DNA of 64,000 nt from Marinobacter daqiaonensis. GTDB taxonomy: Bacteria; Pseudomonadota; Gammaproteobacteria; Pseudomonadales; Oleiphilaceae. Each line of letters begins with the position of its first letter. Within the stretch, counting starts at the first letter, position 1. The notes beneath the pieces are model-generated. The model made no database searches and was not told the origin of the DNA. It saw nothing but the letters and a program-made list of their open reading frames with translations. Below, one piece after another: positions 34,589 through 45,567 of this stretch. The position numbers were made by a program, and so were the translations under genes. The stretch covers positions 248,001 to 312,000 of the forward strand of contig NZ_FOYW01000003.1 in assembly GCF_900115285.1 (NCBI RefSeq), written 5' to 3'.

Positions 34589-35341
34589 TCAGGAGTCACC
34601 CCGCTCACTGAGCCACTGGCGAACGCGGGCGGTATGGCGCCGGCTCACGGGCAACGGATCCGGCACCTGTTCCAGCCGCATCTGGTAACTGCCATCAGAT
34701 TGTCGGTCGAGAGACCGGATGTAACGGGTGCCCACCAGGGTGTTACGGTGAATCCGTAGCAGTTCCTCCGGAAACCGGCTTTCCAGTGCTTTCAGGCTGA
34801 GGTCGGTCAGGCTCTCGCCGTCCCGGTGGTGCAGGGTGACGTATTTCTGGTCGGCCTCGCAATGGGTTACCCGGGTCATGTCCACCAGCTCGGTGCCGCG
34901 GGCGCTGCTGACCGTAAGGTGGTGGCCCTCCGGCGCTGCCGAGGTGCCCTTTAATGCCCGCAGTTGCGCCCGGTTGACGCGCTCGGCCCTGGCCAGTGCC
35001 TCGGCCAGGGCATCCCGGCGCACTGGCTTGAGCAGGTACGCGGCGGCCTGAACCTCAAAAGCGCGGATGGCGTACTCGTCATAGGCGGTGCAGAAGATGA
35101 TGGCTGGCGGGTCGGATTGTGCCGCCAGTTGCCTGGCCACCGCCATTCCGTCACCGCCCGGCATGCGGATGTCCAGCAGGAGAATATCCGGCATCTCGGT
35201 GACGACCGCCGACAGGACCTGGTCACCGCTGGCCGCCTCACCGCAGACCCGGTAGCCCTCAAGGTCGGAAACCAGACGGCTCAGCCGCTCTCGCGCCAGG
35301 GGTTCGTCGTCTGCGATGAGCACTCTTATCGGTGTGGTCAT
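34589..35341 (-). CDS. algR: AlgR-type LytTR response regulator
   Basis: 250 residues: receiver domain (residues 1-120; acidic pocket ADDEP, phosphoacceptor Asp in [12 protein letters not shown], Thr in FCTAYDEYA, Lys in YLLKPVRR) and a LytTR DNA-binding domain (about 140-245, [16 protein letters not shown]). In Pseudomonas AlgR controls alginate and type IV pili. The ATG overlaps the algZ stop (ATGA), so kinase and regulator are translationally coupled. Confidence 0.92.
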   Translation of the reverse strand: MTTPIRVLIADDEPLARERLSRLVSDLEGYRVCGEAASGDQVLSAVVTEMPDILLLDIRMPGGDGMAVARQLAAQSDPPAIIFCTAYDEYAIRAFEVQAAAYLLKPVRRDALAEALARAERVNRAQLRALKGTSAAPEGHHLTVSSARGTELVDMTRVTHCEADQKYVTLHHRDGESLTDLSLKALESRFPEELLRIHRNTLVGTRYIRSLDRQSDGSYQMRLEQVPDPLPVSRRHTARVRQWLSERGDS

Positions 35342-36411
35342 GGGTATCTGCTCACGGTTTGCCAGGGAAGTCTGAGGGTGACGGTATAGCGGTTTTCCTG
35401 CCGGCTGTTCTTCAGCACGGCGGTTTCTCCGAACAGGGCCTGGATGCGGGCCTGGGTGTTGCTGAAAGCCACCCGGTTGCCCTGATGCTCCTGGGCGCCA
35501 GGCTCCGGCAGCGGGTTCTGCACCAGCAGGTAAACGTAGTCACCGCTGCGCTGGCTCTCAATGACAATCGTGCCGCCCGCGGTCCTGGGCTGGATGCCGT
35601 GGTAGATGGCATTCTCCACCAGAGGCTGAAGGGTCAGGGGCGGGATGGCCTGGTTCGCCAGGGTCGGGTCGGTGCGCCACTCCACGGTCAGGCGGTCTCC
35701 CAGCCGCAACTGTTCCAGGGCCAGGTAACGCCGGCAGAGCCCCAGCTCCTCGCTGAGGGGAACCAGGCGCTCGCTGGTCCTCAGGGAGGCCCGGAACAGC
35801 TCGGAGAGGTCCAGTACGGCATCCTCGGCCTGTTCGGGTCGGGTGCTGATCAGGCTGGCGATGGTGTTCATGCTGTTGAACAGGAAATGGGGGTGGATTC
35901 GGGCCTGGAGTGCGGTCAGACGATAAGTCATTTCTGCCTGCTTCTGCTGGCGCCACTGGTGCTGCAGATAGAAATAGCGCAGCACCATGAGGGTGGCGAT
36001 CACGGCAATCAGCAGGCTCTTTCCCGTGGCCTGCCATCGCTCCGGCCCCGGCTCCGGATAAATGAAGGTGCTGGCCAGGCTGCTGAACACCACGACATCC
36101 ACGGCTACCAGCACGACCATGGCCAGGGTTGCGCCAGCGGTGCTGCGACGGGAAAGCCAGGGCCGGGCGAGGCAGATCAGGGCGGCGCAGGTAAGCACGG
36201 TCCACTGCACCAGCATCGACACCAGGCCGAAATAGCTCCAGTCGATCCACTGGCCCCGGGCGTGGGCCATGGCCAGCAGCAGCGCCATGAGTTCGCTGCT
36301 TACCACCAGCATGAACACCGAACGTACCCGGCACAGGTCCGGCACGAAAAAGCCGTTGCCCGGGCTGGTCAGGTCATCGTTTGGTCGGTTTTTGCCACTG
36401 CCAGACGTCAT
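35338..36411 (-). CDS. algZ: AlgZ/FimS-type LytS-family sensor histidine kinase
   Basis: 357 residues. About four to six N-terminal membrane helices lead to a His_kinase domain with the phosphoacceptor motif ARIHPHFLFNSMNTIASLIS and an ATPase domain with LQPLVENAIYHGIQPR. It pairs with AlgR. Start at 36411 (MTSGSGKNRPND) is taken because upstream sequence belongs to the divergent argH region; an internal Met after about 33 residues is an alternative. The ribosome site is weak. Confidence 0.88.
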   Translation of the reverse strand: MTSGSGKNRPNDDLTSPGNGFFVPDLCRVRSVFMLVVSSELMALLLAMAHARGQWIDWSYFGLVSMLVQWTVLTCAALICLARPWLSRRSTAGATLAMVVLVAVDVVVFSSLASTFIYPEPGPERWQATGKSLLIAVIATLMVLRYFYLQHQWRQQKQAEMTYRLTALQARIHPHFLFNSMNTIASLISTRPEQAEDAVLDLSELFRASLRTSERLVPLSEELGLCRRYLALEQLRLGDRLTVEWRTDPTLANQAIPPLTLQPLVENAIYHGIQPRTAGGTIVIESQRSGDYVYLLVQNPLPEPGAQEHQGNRVAFSNTQARIQALFGETAVLKNSRQENRYTVTLRLPWQTVSRYP

Positions 36412-36504
36412 GCGGGGTGAGAGTCCTTGCCAGGGTGTTATAATCCGCTCACATTTTTTCGGACCCGGATTATTCTGCCGGGCAGTCAGCAGGAAAGATA
36501 CACC

Positions 36505-37899
36505 ATGACCGATCAGAACAAGACCTCGGAAAAACCCTGGGGTGGCCGATTCAGTGAACCAACCGATGCATTTGTGGAGCGGTTCACGGCCTCCGTGGGC
36601 TTCGATCAGCGTCTTTACCACCACGATATCCGGGGCTCGATTGCCCACGCCACCATGCTGGCAGAAGTGGGGGTGCTCACCGCCGGCGAGAGGGATCAGA
36701 TCCTGGAGGGGCTGGAAGCTGTCCGGGCGGACATCGAAAGTGGAGCGTTCCAGTGGTCTGTCAGCCTTGAAGATGTCCACATGAACATCGAGGCCCGCCT
36801 GACCGACCGCATCGGCATCACCGGCAAGAAGCTCCACACCGGCCGCAGCCGCAATGACCAGGTGGCCACGGATATCCGGCTCTACCTGCGGGATGAGATT
36901 GACGCCATCGCCGAAGAACTGACCCGCCTGCGCTCTGGGCTTCTGACCCTGGCCGAACGGGAAGCCGACACCATCATGCCCGGGTTCACCCACCTCCAGA
37001 CGGCCCAGCCGGTGACCTTCGGACACCACCTGCTGGCCTGGGCGGAAATGCTGGAGCGGGATGCCGAACGCCTCCAGGACTGCCGTAAACGGGTGAACGT
37101 CATGCCCCTGGGCGCGGCGGCCCTGGCGGGTACCACCTATCCCATCGATCGCACGATTACCGCGAAATTGCTGGGTTTTGACCGGCCCAGCGAGAACTCC
37201 CTGGATTCGGTCAGTGACCGGGACTTCGCCATCGAGTTCTGCAGCTTCGCCGCACTGCTGATGACCCATCTGTCCCGGTTCAGTGAAGAGCTGGTGCTAT
37301 GGACGTCGGCCCAGTTCGACTTTATCGACCTGCCGGATCGTTTCTGCACCGGCTCCTCCATCATGCCCCAGAAGAAGAACCCGGACGTGCCGGAACTGGT
37401 GCGGGGTAAGACCGGCCGGGTGAACGGGCACCTGATCAGCCTGCTGACCCTGATGAAAAGCCAGCCGCTGGCCTACAACAAGGACAATCAGGAAGACAAG
37501 GAGCCGCTGTTTGATACCGTGGATACCGTGAAGGGCTGCCTTCGCGCTTACGCGGACATGGTCCCGGCCATCACCCCCCGGGCCGACAACATGCGCGAGG
37601 CGGCGCGCCGGGGCTTCTCCACGGCAACGGACCTGGCCGATTACCTGGTCAAGAAGGGCGTGGCGTTCCGGGATGCCCACGAGATTGTCGGCAAGGCGGT
37701 GGCCTTCGGCGTGGCGGAAAAGAAGGATCTCTCAGAGATGACCCTGGACGAGTTGCGCCAGTTCTCCGACACCATCGGCGCCGATGTGTTCGATGTGCTG
37801 ACTCTGGAGGGTTCGGTGCAGGCCCGCAATCATCTGGGGGGCACCGCGCCGGAGCAGGTCCGTTCCGCCGTGGTCCGCGCCAGGAAGCGGCTGGGCTGA
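36505..37899 (+). CDS. argH: Argininosuccinate lyase
   Basis: 464 residues, full length. Cleaves argininosuccinate to arginine and fumarate. The fumarase-superfamily signature [12 protein letters not shown] is intact, as are [20 protein letters not shown] and [20 protein letters not shown]. Start ATG at 36505 has AGGAAAG upstream. It is divergent from algZ, with a 93-base shared region. Confidence 0.96.
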   Translation: MTDQNKTSEKPWGGRFSEPTDAFVERFTASVGFDQRLYHHDIRGSIAHATMLAEVGVLTAGERDQILEGLEAVRADIESGAFQWSVSLEDVHMNIEARLTDRIGITGKKLHTGRSRNDQVATDIRLYLRDEIDAIAEELTRLRSGLLTLAEREADTIMPGFTHLQTAQPVTFGHHLLAWAEMLERDAERLQDCRKRVNVMPLGAAALAGTTYPIDRTITAKLLGFDRPSENSLDSVSDRDFAIEFCSFAALLMTHLSRFSEELVLWTSAQFDFIDLPDRFCTGSSIMPQKKNPDVPELVRGKTGRVNGHLISLLTLMKSQPLAYNKDNQEDKEPLFDTVDTVKGCLRAYADMVPAITPRADNMREAARRGFSTATDLADYLVKKGVAFRDAHEIVGKAVAFGVAEKKDLSEMTLDELRQFSDTIGADVFDVLTLEGSVQARNHLGGTAPEQVRSAVVRARKRLG

Positions 37900-37903
37900 G
37901 ATT

Positions 37904-37929
37904 CCGCGAGGCCTTCCGGGGCCTCGCGG
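37904..37929. terminator. Hairpin after argH
   Basis: CCGCGAGGCC (37904-37913) pairs with GGCCTCGCGG (37920-37929) around TTCCGG. No U tract follows, so termination is uncertain; it separates argH from the convergent PAS-EAL gene. Confidence 0.5.
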
Positions 37930-37977
37930 GAGAACTTCAGTCAACTGTCACGGAGCCTGACAAAAGGGAATCGGGGG

Positions 37978-39183
37978 TCAGGCAATGGCGCCGGCGGATT
38001 TCGGTCCCCGGTTGCCTTTTCCCAGCTCCGTCAGGGGCCGGGGCTCGCCAACAATCCGACCCTGGACATAGTGGACGCCCAGGCCCTGGGCACGCCGCCA
38101 GACAATGTCGTTTTCCACGCTGGTGGCAACGGTGATCTTGCCTGTGGTGGATGCGATGCGCTGGAGGGCCTCGATCATGACCAGATGGGTTGGCTCCTCA
38201 TGCAACTCCTTCATCAGCGCGGGAGCCAGCTTGATGAAATCCACCGGCAGTCGCCCGGCAAGGCGGTAACTGTCCATGGTGGTGCCCGCGCCATCAAGCG
38301 CTGTCCGGCAGCCAAGCTGTTTCAGCATCCGGCAGGTATGGCGGCAGTCCGCCGTAAATGCGACCGCGTGGTGAGCAGGTATCTCGAAACAGAGCGTGGA
38401 TGGATCCAGGCCGGTTTTTTCCAGGGCTCGGGCAATGAACGCCGGGAAGGTCCGGTCCTGCAGAGAGCCCAGCGACAGGTTAAACCCGCAATAGCCGAGA
38501 CGGCCGGCGATGTGTGGATTGACGTGAAGGTGGCAGAGCACCTGCTTGATTACCTGCCGGTCCAGGCGCCGGGAGAGTTCAAACCGTTCAATCAGGGGGA
38601 GGAACTCCGCCGGGGTCAGGGGCGCGCTGTCGTCCGCGGAGGGCCCACGAAGCCGAGCGAGTATTTCGATACACAGTGGCCCGTTCTTGTCCTGGCTGGC
38701 TTCCATGAGCTGGAAGTCCAGAGGAAGTCCACCCGAGGCCAGGCTGGTCCGGATATGTGCGAGCAGCGCCTTGGTGCGGGCAATATCCTCACGGCTGCTG
38801 GTCTGGCCGGCGTCGGGGCCGGTTGCCCGGGAAGCCTTTGGAACCACCAGCGGCTTCTGGATGGGCGGTTTTTCTTTGGTGACGGGGGCGGGGCGAACCA
38901 CAACCCGGGCAGCCAGGAAATAGCCGCGGCTATGGCGCAAGGTGACGGTCAGCGGGCGCCCACTTTCATGGTAGCTGGCATAATCCGGGCACAGCGGGTT
39001 ATCCTCCGCCGAGGCAATGAGGGTTTGCAGGGGGCGTCCCTCGATGTCTCCGGCGCTATAACCAAGCACCAGTGAGAGATTGATGTCCGTGCCAATAACG
39101 CTGCCGTCCTGGCCGATGGTCAGAACGGTCGTCACCCCTTCGCCGGCACCGGGTCGGTGGCGACAAATGACGAGCTCATTCAC
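37978..39183 (-). CDS. PAS domain protein with degenerate EAL domain
   Basis: 401 residues: an N-terminal PAS domain (about 15-105, VLTIGQDGSVIGTDINLSLV), a Pro-rich linker and an EAL-type domain (about 145-385). The catalytic motifs are altered: EAL reads EIL (CIEILARLRG), the usual ExxE Glu is absent in CFEIPAHHAV, the paired acidic DDFG is LDGAGTT, and the catalytic Lys position reads FIKLAPAL. Phosphodiesterase activity is therefore unlikely. It may bind c-di-GMP or a partner instead, as other degenerate EAL proteins do. It is monocistronic, divergent from cyaA. Confidence 0.83.
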   Translation of the reverse strand: MNELVICRHRPGAGEGVTTVLTIGQDGSVIGTDINLSLVLGYSAGDIEGRPLQTLIASAEDNPLCPDYASYHESGRPLTVTLRHSRGYFLAARVVVRPAPVTKEKPPIQKPLVVPKASRATGPDAGQTSSREDIARTKALLAHIRTSLASGGLPLDFQLMEASQDKNGPLCIEILARLRGPSADDSAPLTPAEFLPLIERFELSRRLDRQVIKQVLCHLHVNPHIAGRLGYCGFNLSLGSLQDRTFPAFIARALEKTGLDPSTLCFEIPAHHAVAFTADCRHTCRMLKQLGCRTALDGAGTTMDSYRLAGRLPVDFIKLAPALMKELHEEPTHLVMIEALQRIASTTGKITVATSVENDIVWRRAQGLGVHYVQGRIVGEPRPLTELGKGNRGPKSAGAIA

Positions 39184-39375
39184 GTCAGAGTACTCCTTTC
39201 CCAGACTCTGTCTGACTGTTTATTATTCTCTGGCGTCCGCTGCCGATAACCTGAAAACAGGCGGGCAAGACTCTTCAGGTTTATGATCAGGTGGGCTGTC
39301 CAAATGCCAACCATTTCACATTGTACATAGAAAACGCCGAAAGAAAACGTCTCAAATCTGGAGTGTAGTCAACAC

Positions 39376-42264
39376 GTGCATAAAAGGCCTGTCCATGTGG
39401 ACTTTTCGGAAGGTGTCGACCGTAAGGTCCTGAAGTGTATCACCGAACGGTTCTGCGAGCTGAACCGCGTTCGTCTCGATCGGGCCCGCTCCGCACTGAC
39501 CTGGCGTCAGCAGACAGTGCTGGATCTGCTTCCCCTCGTGTTTCACCTGAATCACCCCGCCCTGCCCGGCTATCATGCCGCTGACTGCCCCCGGGGTCTG
39601 CAGCGATACCAGCCATCGGAGCTGGCTCTCCATGCGGCCCAGCGCATTGCCCGCTCCTTCCGGCCAACGACGGGCCACAAGAAAGACGCGGATCTGACCG
39701 GGCTGTACCTGATGGGCAGTCCCGGCTCACTGGGCCACTCGGTAGCCAGTGACCTGGACGTCTGGGTCTGTCACCGGGCGGATCTCGACCCGCAGGCCGT
39801 TGCCGGGCTGACACAAAAGGCACGACGACTCACAGCATGGGCAGAGGGTTACGGCCTTGAACTCAACCTCTTCGTATTCAGCGCCGAGGATTTCCGGCAG
39901 CAACGCCAGAAGACCGAGGTGACGGCAGAGAACTGCGGCAGCGCCCAGCACTACCTGCTGCTGGATGAGTTCTACCGGACGGCTATTCATTTGGGAGGGC
40001 GCTATCCCTTGTGGTGGCTGATTCCGGTGGAAGAGGAAGGCCGATACGGCGAGTTGACGGCGTTTCTGCTGGAGAACCGGTTTATCCGGCCCGACGAATA
40101 CCTGGACTTTGGGGCGGTGCCCGCCATTCCGCCATCGGAGTTTCTTGGCGCGGGCGTCTGGCAACTCTACAAAGGGATCGACTCTCCCTGGAAGTCCCTG
40201 CTCAAACTGCTGCTGATCGAATGCTATGCCAGAGACCGTGAGCATGGCCTGCTGTCAGCGCATTTCAAACGTGCGGTCTACGAGGGCGGTCTGGACCCGG
40301 ATTGCCTTGATCCCTATGTCATGCTCTATCAGCGTCTCGAGCTGTGGCTGTCGGCCCTGGACGCTCCCGGTCGGCTGGACCTGACGCGACGGGCCCTTTA
40401 TCTGAAAACCGGTCTGCCACTGACTCGGGCCGAGGAATCCGCAGGCCGTTGGCAGGGGCGGATTCTGCAACGGCTGGTGGGGGACTGGGGCTGGAGTCGT
40501 GAGACCCTGGCCGAGCTGGATGCCCGGCATCAATGGCGGGTCGAGCTGGTAATGGACCTGCGGCGCAGGGTAGTGGCAGAACTGACTCACAGCTACCGGC
40601 TGCTCTCCCGCATGGCGCGCAGCGGAAACGTGCGCGCCGCCATCAGCGACGCCGACCTGAACCTGCTGGGCCGAAAGCTGTATGCCGCGTTCCAGCGCAA
40701 GGCCGGCAAGGTGGAGCTCATCAATCCGGGTATCGCGCCCAGCCTGGCGGAGGAAAATCTGGCGTTCTGGCACCGGAGCGCGGCGTCGAACCAGCCCGCT
40801 CCGGACGGCTGGCTGCTGTTCCGGAATCTGGATTCTGTGGCCGAGACCTTCTGGCAGAGTCCGCTACGACGGGCGGGGAGCCTCGTGGAGCTCGTGCTCT
40901 GGTGCCACTGCAACGGGTTGCTGGTAAGGTCCACCCGGCTCAACCTTCGTCAGGAGCGGCGGGACCAGAGTGCCCCGGCGCAACGGGCCGCAGCACCGGC
41001 GCTGGCGGTGACCGACCTGCGCAGCATGGCGGCATTCCTGGCGACTCACCTGCCGGTGGCGGGACCGGTGCCCAGAGAGGCCCTGATGGCGCCGGCGCGA
41101 CCGGTGACTCAGTTACTGCTGGTGAATGTGGGCGTGGATCCGCAGGCGAGCCTGACGGAAAGAGGTCTGCACAAGCTCAGTGACCGTCATGATTCCCTTG
41201 GCTTCAGTGGCGGCCGTGACAATCTGGTGGCGACCATTGAGCAGGTCACCCTGAACAGCTGGCACGAGGTGAGCCTGCAGCGGTATGTTACCGGTGACGC
41301 CCTGGTGCAGTGCCTGAAGAACCTGCTGGCGATGGTGGCCCGGGCGCCGGAGTCGCCGCCGGCGGTGGCAGTGTGGAGTGCCAGTAGCAGCCATGCCGCC
41401 GCCATCACAAGGCGTATCCGGGAACTGGTGGCGGATGTTACCAGCCAGTTTTTTGCGGGCGGTCGCGGGCCGCATCCGTTGCGGTACCTGATGCAGGTGG
41501 ACCAGCGCTGGTTCGTGCTGCGCTTCGATGGCCTTGAGCCGGGCTTCACGGGACTGGCCACGGAACAGGAGCTGATGGATTACCTGGCGCGGCCGCAGGA
41601 GGTCTACACCCCGGTGGTCCCCGACCGCCATGCGCTGGCGGATGATCCCGCGTTCCGGGCGGTGTGCGGCGCCTGTCAGCCGGATATTATCCAGTTGTTC
41701 TGGCAGGTCATCGGCCCCCGCGTCCGCTTCTGGGTAACCGACGAGACCGGTTCACTCTACGGCTGGAGTCAACCTTTCAGCGGCAGCCGGCGCCAGGTCC
41801 TGCTTCCCCTTATGCGCTTCCTTGAGAGCCTTGTCGAGCGTCGCCAGCTCCGGCAGATGGCGGGTGCCTACTCCGGCGGTGCGGACCTGTCCTGCAGCGA
41901 GGTGATTGTGGAAGCCGGGGAGGCGCGGCTGGAACGGACACCGCTGGCGCCCGAATCCCTGTCACTCGATGGCATGGAGCTCCAAGCGGTAGGTGTGCAG
42001 CAGGGGGACGGCAGCCTGCGCTTCGACCTGTACTGCGACGAGGAGGCCTTTTCGGTGGAAGACTATGGCGACCGGCAGATGGCTGCGGTGGCCGACTACA
42101 TCCGGCGGCACCGGCGCAGCGGAGAACGCTATCCGGTGCACCTCACCGATATTCACCTCCCCCATGATCTGGACCCCCATCTGTGGCAGCAGGAGCTGCA
42201 GACCTGCCAGTACCTGTGGTACCGGCAGCGCCTGCAGGAGGCGCTGAGCGAGGAGTTGCGATAG
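39376..42264 (+). CDS. cyaA: Class I adenylate cyclase
   Basis: 962 residues. Makes cAMP from ATP; cAMP with Crp/Vfr regulates carbon use and virulence-type functions. The N-terminal catalytic domain carries the nucleotidyltransferase-like motif YLMGSPGSLGHSVASDLDVW (about residues 115-134), then LDEFYRTAIHLGGRYPLWWL and GVWQLYKGIDSPWKSLLKLL. The C-terminal half is the regulatory part. Start is GTG at 39376 with GGAGTG upstream. Confidence 0.94.
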   Translation: MHKRPVHVDFSEGVDRKVLKCITERFCELNRVRLDRARSALTWRQQTVLDLLPLVFHLNHPALPGYHAADCPRGLQRYQPSELALHAAQRIARSFRPTTGHKKDADLTGLYLMGSPGSLGHSVASDLDVWVCHRADLDPQAVAGLTQKARRLTAWAEGYGLELNLFVFSAEDFRQQRQKTEVTAENCGSAQHYLLLDEFYRTAIHLGGRYPLWWLIPVEEEGRYGELTAFLLENRFIRPDEYLDFGAVPAIPPSEFLGAGVWQLYKGIDSPWKSLLKLLLIECYARDREHGLLSAHFKRAVYEGGLDPDCLDPYVMLYQRLELWLSALDAPGRLDLTRRALYLKTGLPLTRAEESAGRWQGRILQRLVGDWGWSRETLAELDARHQWRVELVMDLRRRVVAELTHSYRLLSRMARSGNVRAAISDADLNLLGRKLYAAFQRKAGKVELINPGIAPSLAEENLAFWHRSAASNQPAPDGWLLFRNLDSVAETFWQSPLRRAGSLVELVLWCHCNGLLVRSTRLNLRQERRDQSAPAQRAAAPALAVTDLRSMAAFLATHLPVAGPVPREALMAPARPVTQLLLVNVGVDPQASLTERGLHKLSDRHDSLGFSGGRDNLVATIEQVTLNSWHEVSLQRYVTGDALVQCLKNLLAMVARAPESPPAVAVWSASSSHAAAITRRIRELVADVTSQFFAGGRGPHPLRYLMQVDQRWFVLRFDGLEPGFTGLATEQELMDYLARPQEVYTPVVPDRHALADDPAFRAVCGACQPDIIQLFWQVIGPRVRFWVTDETGSLYGWSQPFSGSRRQVLLPLMRFLESLVERRQLRQMAGAYSGGADLSCSEVIVEAGEARLERTPLAPESLSLDGMELQAVGVQQGDGSLRFDLYCDEEAFSVEDYGDRQMAAVADYIRRHRRSGERYPVHLTDIHLPHDLDPHLWQQELQTCQYLWYRQRLQEALSEELR

Positions 42265-42406
42265 CGAATGCCATTTCTCCGGCGCGACGGCGTTACCCCG
42301 GCTCGCCCAGCGCTGTTGCCCTCAGGTATACTGCGCCATTGGTTTTTCACGGTGCCGGCAATCCCCCAGGGTCGGATGGCCAGCCCGGGTCAGAGGGGCG
42401 TTTGAA

Positions 42407-42556
42407 ATGGCGAAAGCGGTAAGAGGCGTGTTTATCCTGGCACTGGTCGCTGGCCTGATGGCGGGGTGCGGGCAGAAAGGGCCGCTGGAGCGTCCGGAGA
42501 ACGCCGAATCCGCCGTTATTTCCGGCACGGGCGAACCCGGCACTGATAACCGTTAA
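42407..42556 (+). CDS. lptM: LptM (YifL-type) small lipoprotein
   Basis: A 49-residue gene. A lipoprotein signal peptide ends in the lipobox LMAGC (Cys22) and continues CGQKGPLERPEN, the hallmark of the LptM/YifL family, which stabilises the LptD-LptE lipopolysaccharide translocon. It lies immediately upstream of lysA, its usual neighbour across gammaproteobacteria. No strong ribosome site; GGGGCG precedes the ATG. Confidence 0.9.
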   Translation: MAKAVRGVFILALVAGLMAGCGQKGPLERPENAESAVISGTGEPGTDNR

Positions 42557-42568
42557 CAGGACGCATTC

Positions 42569-43819
42569 ATGGATCAGTTCAGCTATCGCGACGGCCAGCT
42601 CTTCGCAGAGCAGGTGGCCGTTGCCGACATTGCCCGGGATCATGGCACCCCGGCCTATCTTTATTCCCGGGCCGCTTTCGAGAGTCATTACCAGGCCTAC
42701 GACGAAGCCCTGGCGGGCCGGCCTCATCTGGTGTGCTATGCGGTCAAGGCGAACAGCAACCTGGCGGTGCTCAATGTACTTGCCCGTCTCGGTGCCGGTT
42801 TCGACATTGTCTCGGCCGGCGAGCTGGAGCGGGTCATCCGGGCCGGCGGTGACCCGGGCCGGGTGGTGTTTTCGGGGGTCGGCAAGCAGCCCTGGGAAAT
42901 GCGCCGGGCGCTGGAAGTGGGGGTGCGCTGTTTCAACGTGGAGTCCGACACCGAGCTGGACCGGCTCAATGAAGTGGCCGGCGAAATCGGCGTCACGGCG
43001 CCGGTATCACTGCGGGTCAATCCGGACGTCGACGCAGGCACTCACCCTTACATCTCCACCGGATTGAAGGAAAACAAGTTCGGCATTGATATTGCCGATG
43101 CGCCGCGGGTCTATGGCCGTGCGGCTGCCATGCCCAATCTGGAAGTTCTCGGCGTGGACTGTCACATCGGCTCCCAGCTCACTACCGTGGCGCCTTTCCT
43201 GGATGCCATGGACCGCGTTCTGGCCCTGGTGGATCAGCTGGCTGAGCAGGGCATCCATATCCGCCATCTGGACATGGGGGGTGGTCTCGGGGTGACCTAC
43301 AACCAGGAGCAGCCCCCGAGCCCCGGCGATTACATCGGCGCCATGCTGGACCGCCTGGGTGATCGTCCCCTGGAGCTGTGGCTGGAGCCCGGTCGCTCGA
43401 TAGCGGCCAACGCAGGCATCATGCTGACCCGGGTTGAGTTCCTGAAGTGTACTGAGCACCACAACTTCGCCATTATCGACGGTGCCATGAACGACCTCAT
43501 CCGTCCGGCCCTGTACAGCGCCTGGCAGGCCATCGAGCCCGTGGTTCCCCGCACCGACACCGCGGAAAGGACCTGGGACCTGGTGGGTCCGGTCTGCGAG
43601 ACCGGGGATTTCCTGGGCAAGGACCGGCGCCTGGCGCTGGCTCCGGGAGACCTTCTGGCAGTGCGCTCCGCCGGTGCCTATGGTTTCGTCATGAGCTCCA
43701 ACTACAACAGCCGGAACCGTCCGCCGGAGCTGATGGTGGATGGTGACCAGGTACACGTGATCCGCGAGCGGGAAACCCTGGATGACCAGTTGCGACACGA
43801 ACATTGTCTGCCGCAATGA
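42569..43819 (+). CDS. lysA: Diaminopimelate decarboxylase
   Basis: 416 residues. Final step of lysine synthesis, PLP-dependent. PLP-binding Lys60 is in [38 protein letters not shown] and the active-site Cys in [14 protein letters not shown] are present. It starts 12 bases after lptM and its TGA overlaps the potential earlier start of dapF. Confidence 0.96.
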   Translation: MDQFSYRDGQLFAEQVAVADIARDHGTPAYLYSRAAFESHYQAYDEALAGRPHLVCYAVKANSNLAVLNVLARLGAGFDIVSAGELERVIRAGGDPGRVVFSGVGKQPWEMRRALEVGVRCFNVESDTELDRLNEVAGEIGVTAPVSLRVNPDVDAGTHPYISTGLKENKFGIDIADAPRVYGRAAAMPNLEVLGVDCHIGSQLTTVAPFLDAMDRVLALVDQLAEQGIHIRHLDMGGGLGVTYNQEQPPSPGDYIGAMLDRLGDRPLELWLEPGRSIAANAGIMLTRVEFLKCTEHHNFAIIDGAMNDLIRPALYSAWQAIEPVVPRTDTAERTWDLVGPVCETGDFLGKDRRLALAPGDLLAVRSAGAYGFVMSSNYNSRNRPPELMVDGDQVHVIRERETLDDQLRHEHCLPQ

Positions 43820-43830
43820 GTGAGGATGCC

Positions 43831-44754
43831 ATGACCGGACCGAGACGCAGTCAGGGCCCATTGCTGTCGTTCACCAAGATGCACGGTCTGGGCAATGATT
43901 TCATGGTGGTGGATGCCATCAGTCAGCCGTTCCGGCTGCGGCCTGATATGATCCGCAAGCTCGCCGACCGGCACTTCGGCGTCGGTTTCGACCAGTTGCT
44001 GGTGGTGGAGCCACCCGGTCTGCCGGATGTGGACTTCCGTTATCGCATCTTCAACGCCGACGGCTCCGAGGTGGAACAGTGCGGAAATGGCGCCCGCTGC
44101 TTCGCCCGTTTCGTGAGAGACCAGCGCCTTACCAACCGGCGTGTGATCCGGGTTCAGACCGCCGGCGGTGTTATCGAGCTGCGAATCGGCCGGGAAGGCT
44201 GGGTCACTGTGAATATGGGCGTTCCGGAACTGAATCCGGCGGCCATTCCCTTCGCCGCAGACTCCCGGCAGGTGGTCTATCCCATCGACGTCAACGGGCA
44301 GTTGCTGGATCTGTCAGCGGTTTCCATGGGTAACCCCCACGGGGTTCTGCTGGTGGACGACGTGGACACGGCACCGGTGGCTTCCCTTGGCCCTGCCCTG
44401 GAGCGACATCCCCGTTTCCCCGCCCGGGCCAACATCGGATTTCTGCAGGTGATCGACCGAGGCCGTGCCCGGTTGCGGGTATTCGAGCGCGGCTCCGGTG
44501 AGACCCTGGCCTGTGGCAGTGGCGCCTGTGCGGCGGTGGTGGCGGGGCACCTGCGGGGACTCCTGGATAACCGGGTCCGCATCACAGTGCCGGGCGGCGA
44601 CCTGGTGATCGAATGGCAGGGTGAGGGGGCCCCTGTTATGATGGAAGGACCAACGGCACGGGTATTCGACGGCCAGATCCGCCTGCCCGCGGAGAGCCCG
44701 CAGCGACGCCGCGGTCGCCGCCAGACAGTACGGTCCCATGACCGCCGTCCCTAG
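43831..44754 (+). CDS. dapF: Diaminopimelate epimerase
   Basis: 307 residues. Interconverts LL- and meso-diaminopimelate for lysine and peptidoglycan. The two catalytic Cys motifs are [16 protein letters not shown] and [14 protein letters not shown]. Start ATG at 43831 has GTGAGG upstream; an ATG at 43816 would overlap the lysA stop (ATGA) and is nearly as likely. The C-terminus is Arg-rich and longer than in E. coli. Confidence 0.94.
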   Translation: MTGPRRSQGPLLSFTKMHGLGNDFMVVDAISQPFRLRPDMIRKLADRHFGVGFDQLLVVEPPGLPDVDFRYRIFNADGSEVEQCGNGARCFARFVRDQRLTNRRVIRVQTAGGVIELRIGREGWVTVNMGVPELNPAAIPFAADSRQVVYPIDVNGQLLDLSAVSMGNPHGVLLVDDVDTAPVASLGPALERHPRFPARANIGFLQVIDRGRARLRVFERGSGETLACGSGACAAVVAGHLRGLLDNRVRITVPGGDLVIEWQGEGAPVMMEGPTARVFDGQIRLPAESPQRRRGRRQTVRSHDRRP

Positions 44755-44832
44755 GGAAGTGTCTGGCGCCATACAATAAACACGAGCCCATCGGCCCGGT
44801 AGAAGGCCGTCGCAATAACAGGGGAATCATCA

Positions 44833-45555
44833 GTGGAAGCAACCATGACAGCCGAGCAGGTGGTCGAGTATCTGCGGGACAATCCGGATTTCTTCGTGGG
44901 CCGGGATGAGCTGGTGCGCTCGCTGACCCTGCCCCATGACAGCGGACGCGCCATCTCCCTGGTGGAGCGCCAGGTCCACCTCTTCCGGGAGCAGCGGGAC
45001 ACCCTGCGCAAGGAACTGGTTGAGCTGGTGTCCATCGCCCGCCACAACGATCGCCTGTTCGAGAAGAGCAAGCGCTTGCTGATGCAGGTGATCGAGGCCC
45101 GTAATCTCACCGAAATGGCGGCGGCCATCGATGACAGCATCCGCGGAGACTTTGGTCTTGACGCTGCATCGCTGATGCTGATCGGCGGGGACCTGCCAGC
45201 CGGTGCCAGCTCCGGTGCCCTGCACCTGGTGTCGGAGGCGAAGGCAACGGATCAGCTGGGCTCTCTGCTGGAAGGTGAGCGCGCCGTTTGCGGTCAGTTC
45301 CGGGAAGCAGACCGCGATTTCCTGTTCCCCGGCCGCCAGGACCCGGTAGCCTCCGTAGCGCTGGTGCCCCTGAGGACCGACCGCCTGATCGGTGTATTCG
45401 CGGTCGGCAGCTGCCAGCCGGGCTATTTCGATCAGAGTATGGGCTCGCTGTTCCTGTCCTACATCAGCGACACTCTCAGCCGCCTGCTACCACCCCTGCT
45501 GCAACGTCATCGTCAGGCTGAGCCAGTGCTGGATGCGGTGGCCGATTCACGCTGA
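44833..45555 (+). CDS. DUF484 family protein
   Basis: 240 residues. VVEYLRDNPDFFVGRDELV, the coiled SLVERQVHLFREQRDTLRKE and a GAF-like C-terminal domain define DUF484, always found between dapF and xerC in related genomes. Function is unknown. Start GTG at 44833 (GGGGA upstream) or ATG at 44845 are both possible. Confidence 0.85.
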   Translation: MEATMTAEQVVEYLRDNPDFFVGRDELVRSLTLPHDSGRAISLVERQVHLFREQRDTLRKELVELVSIARHNDRLFEKSKRLLMQVIEARNLTEMAAAIDDSIRGDFGLDAASLMLIGGDLPAGASSGALHLVSEAKATDQLGSLLEGERAVCGQFREADRDFLFPGRQDPVASVALVPLRTDRLIGVFAVGSCQPGYFDQSMGSLFLSYISDTLSRLLPPLLQRHRQAEPVLDAVADSR

Positions 45556-45567
45556 CCGGGCCTGTCC

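Noticed and set aside
36412..37269. N-terminal extension of the algZ frame
   Set aside because: It is antisense to argH, which is intact.
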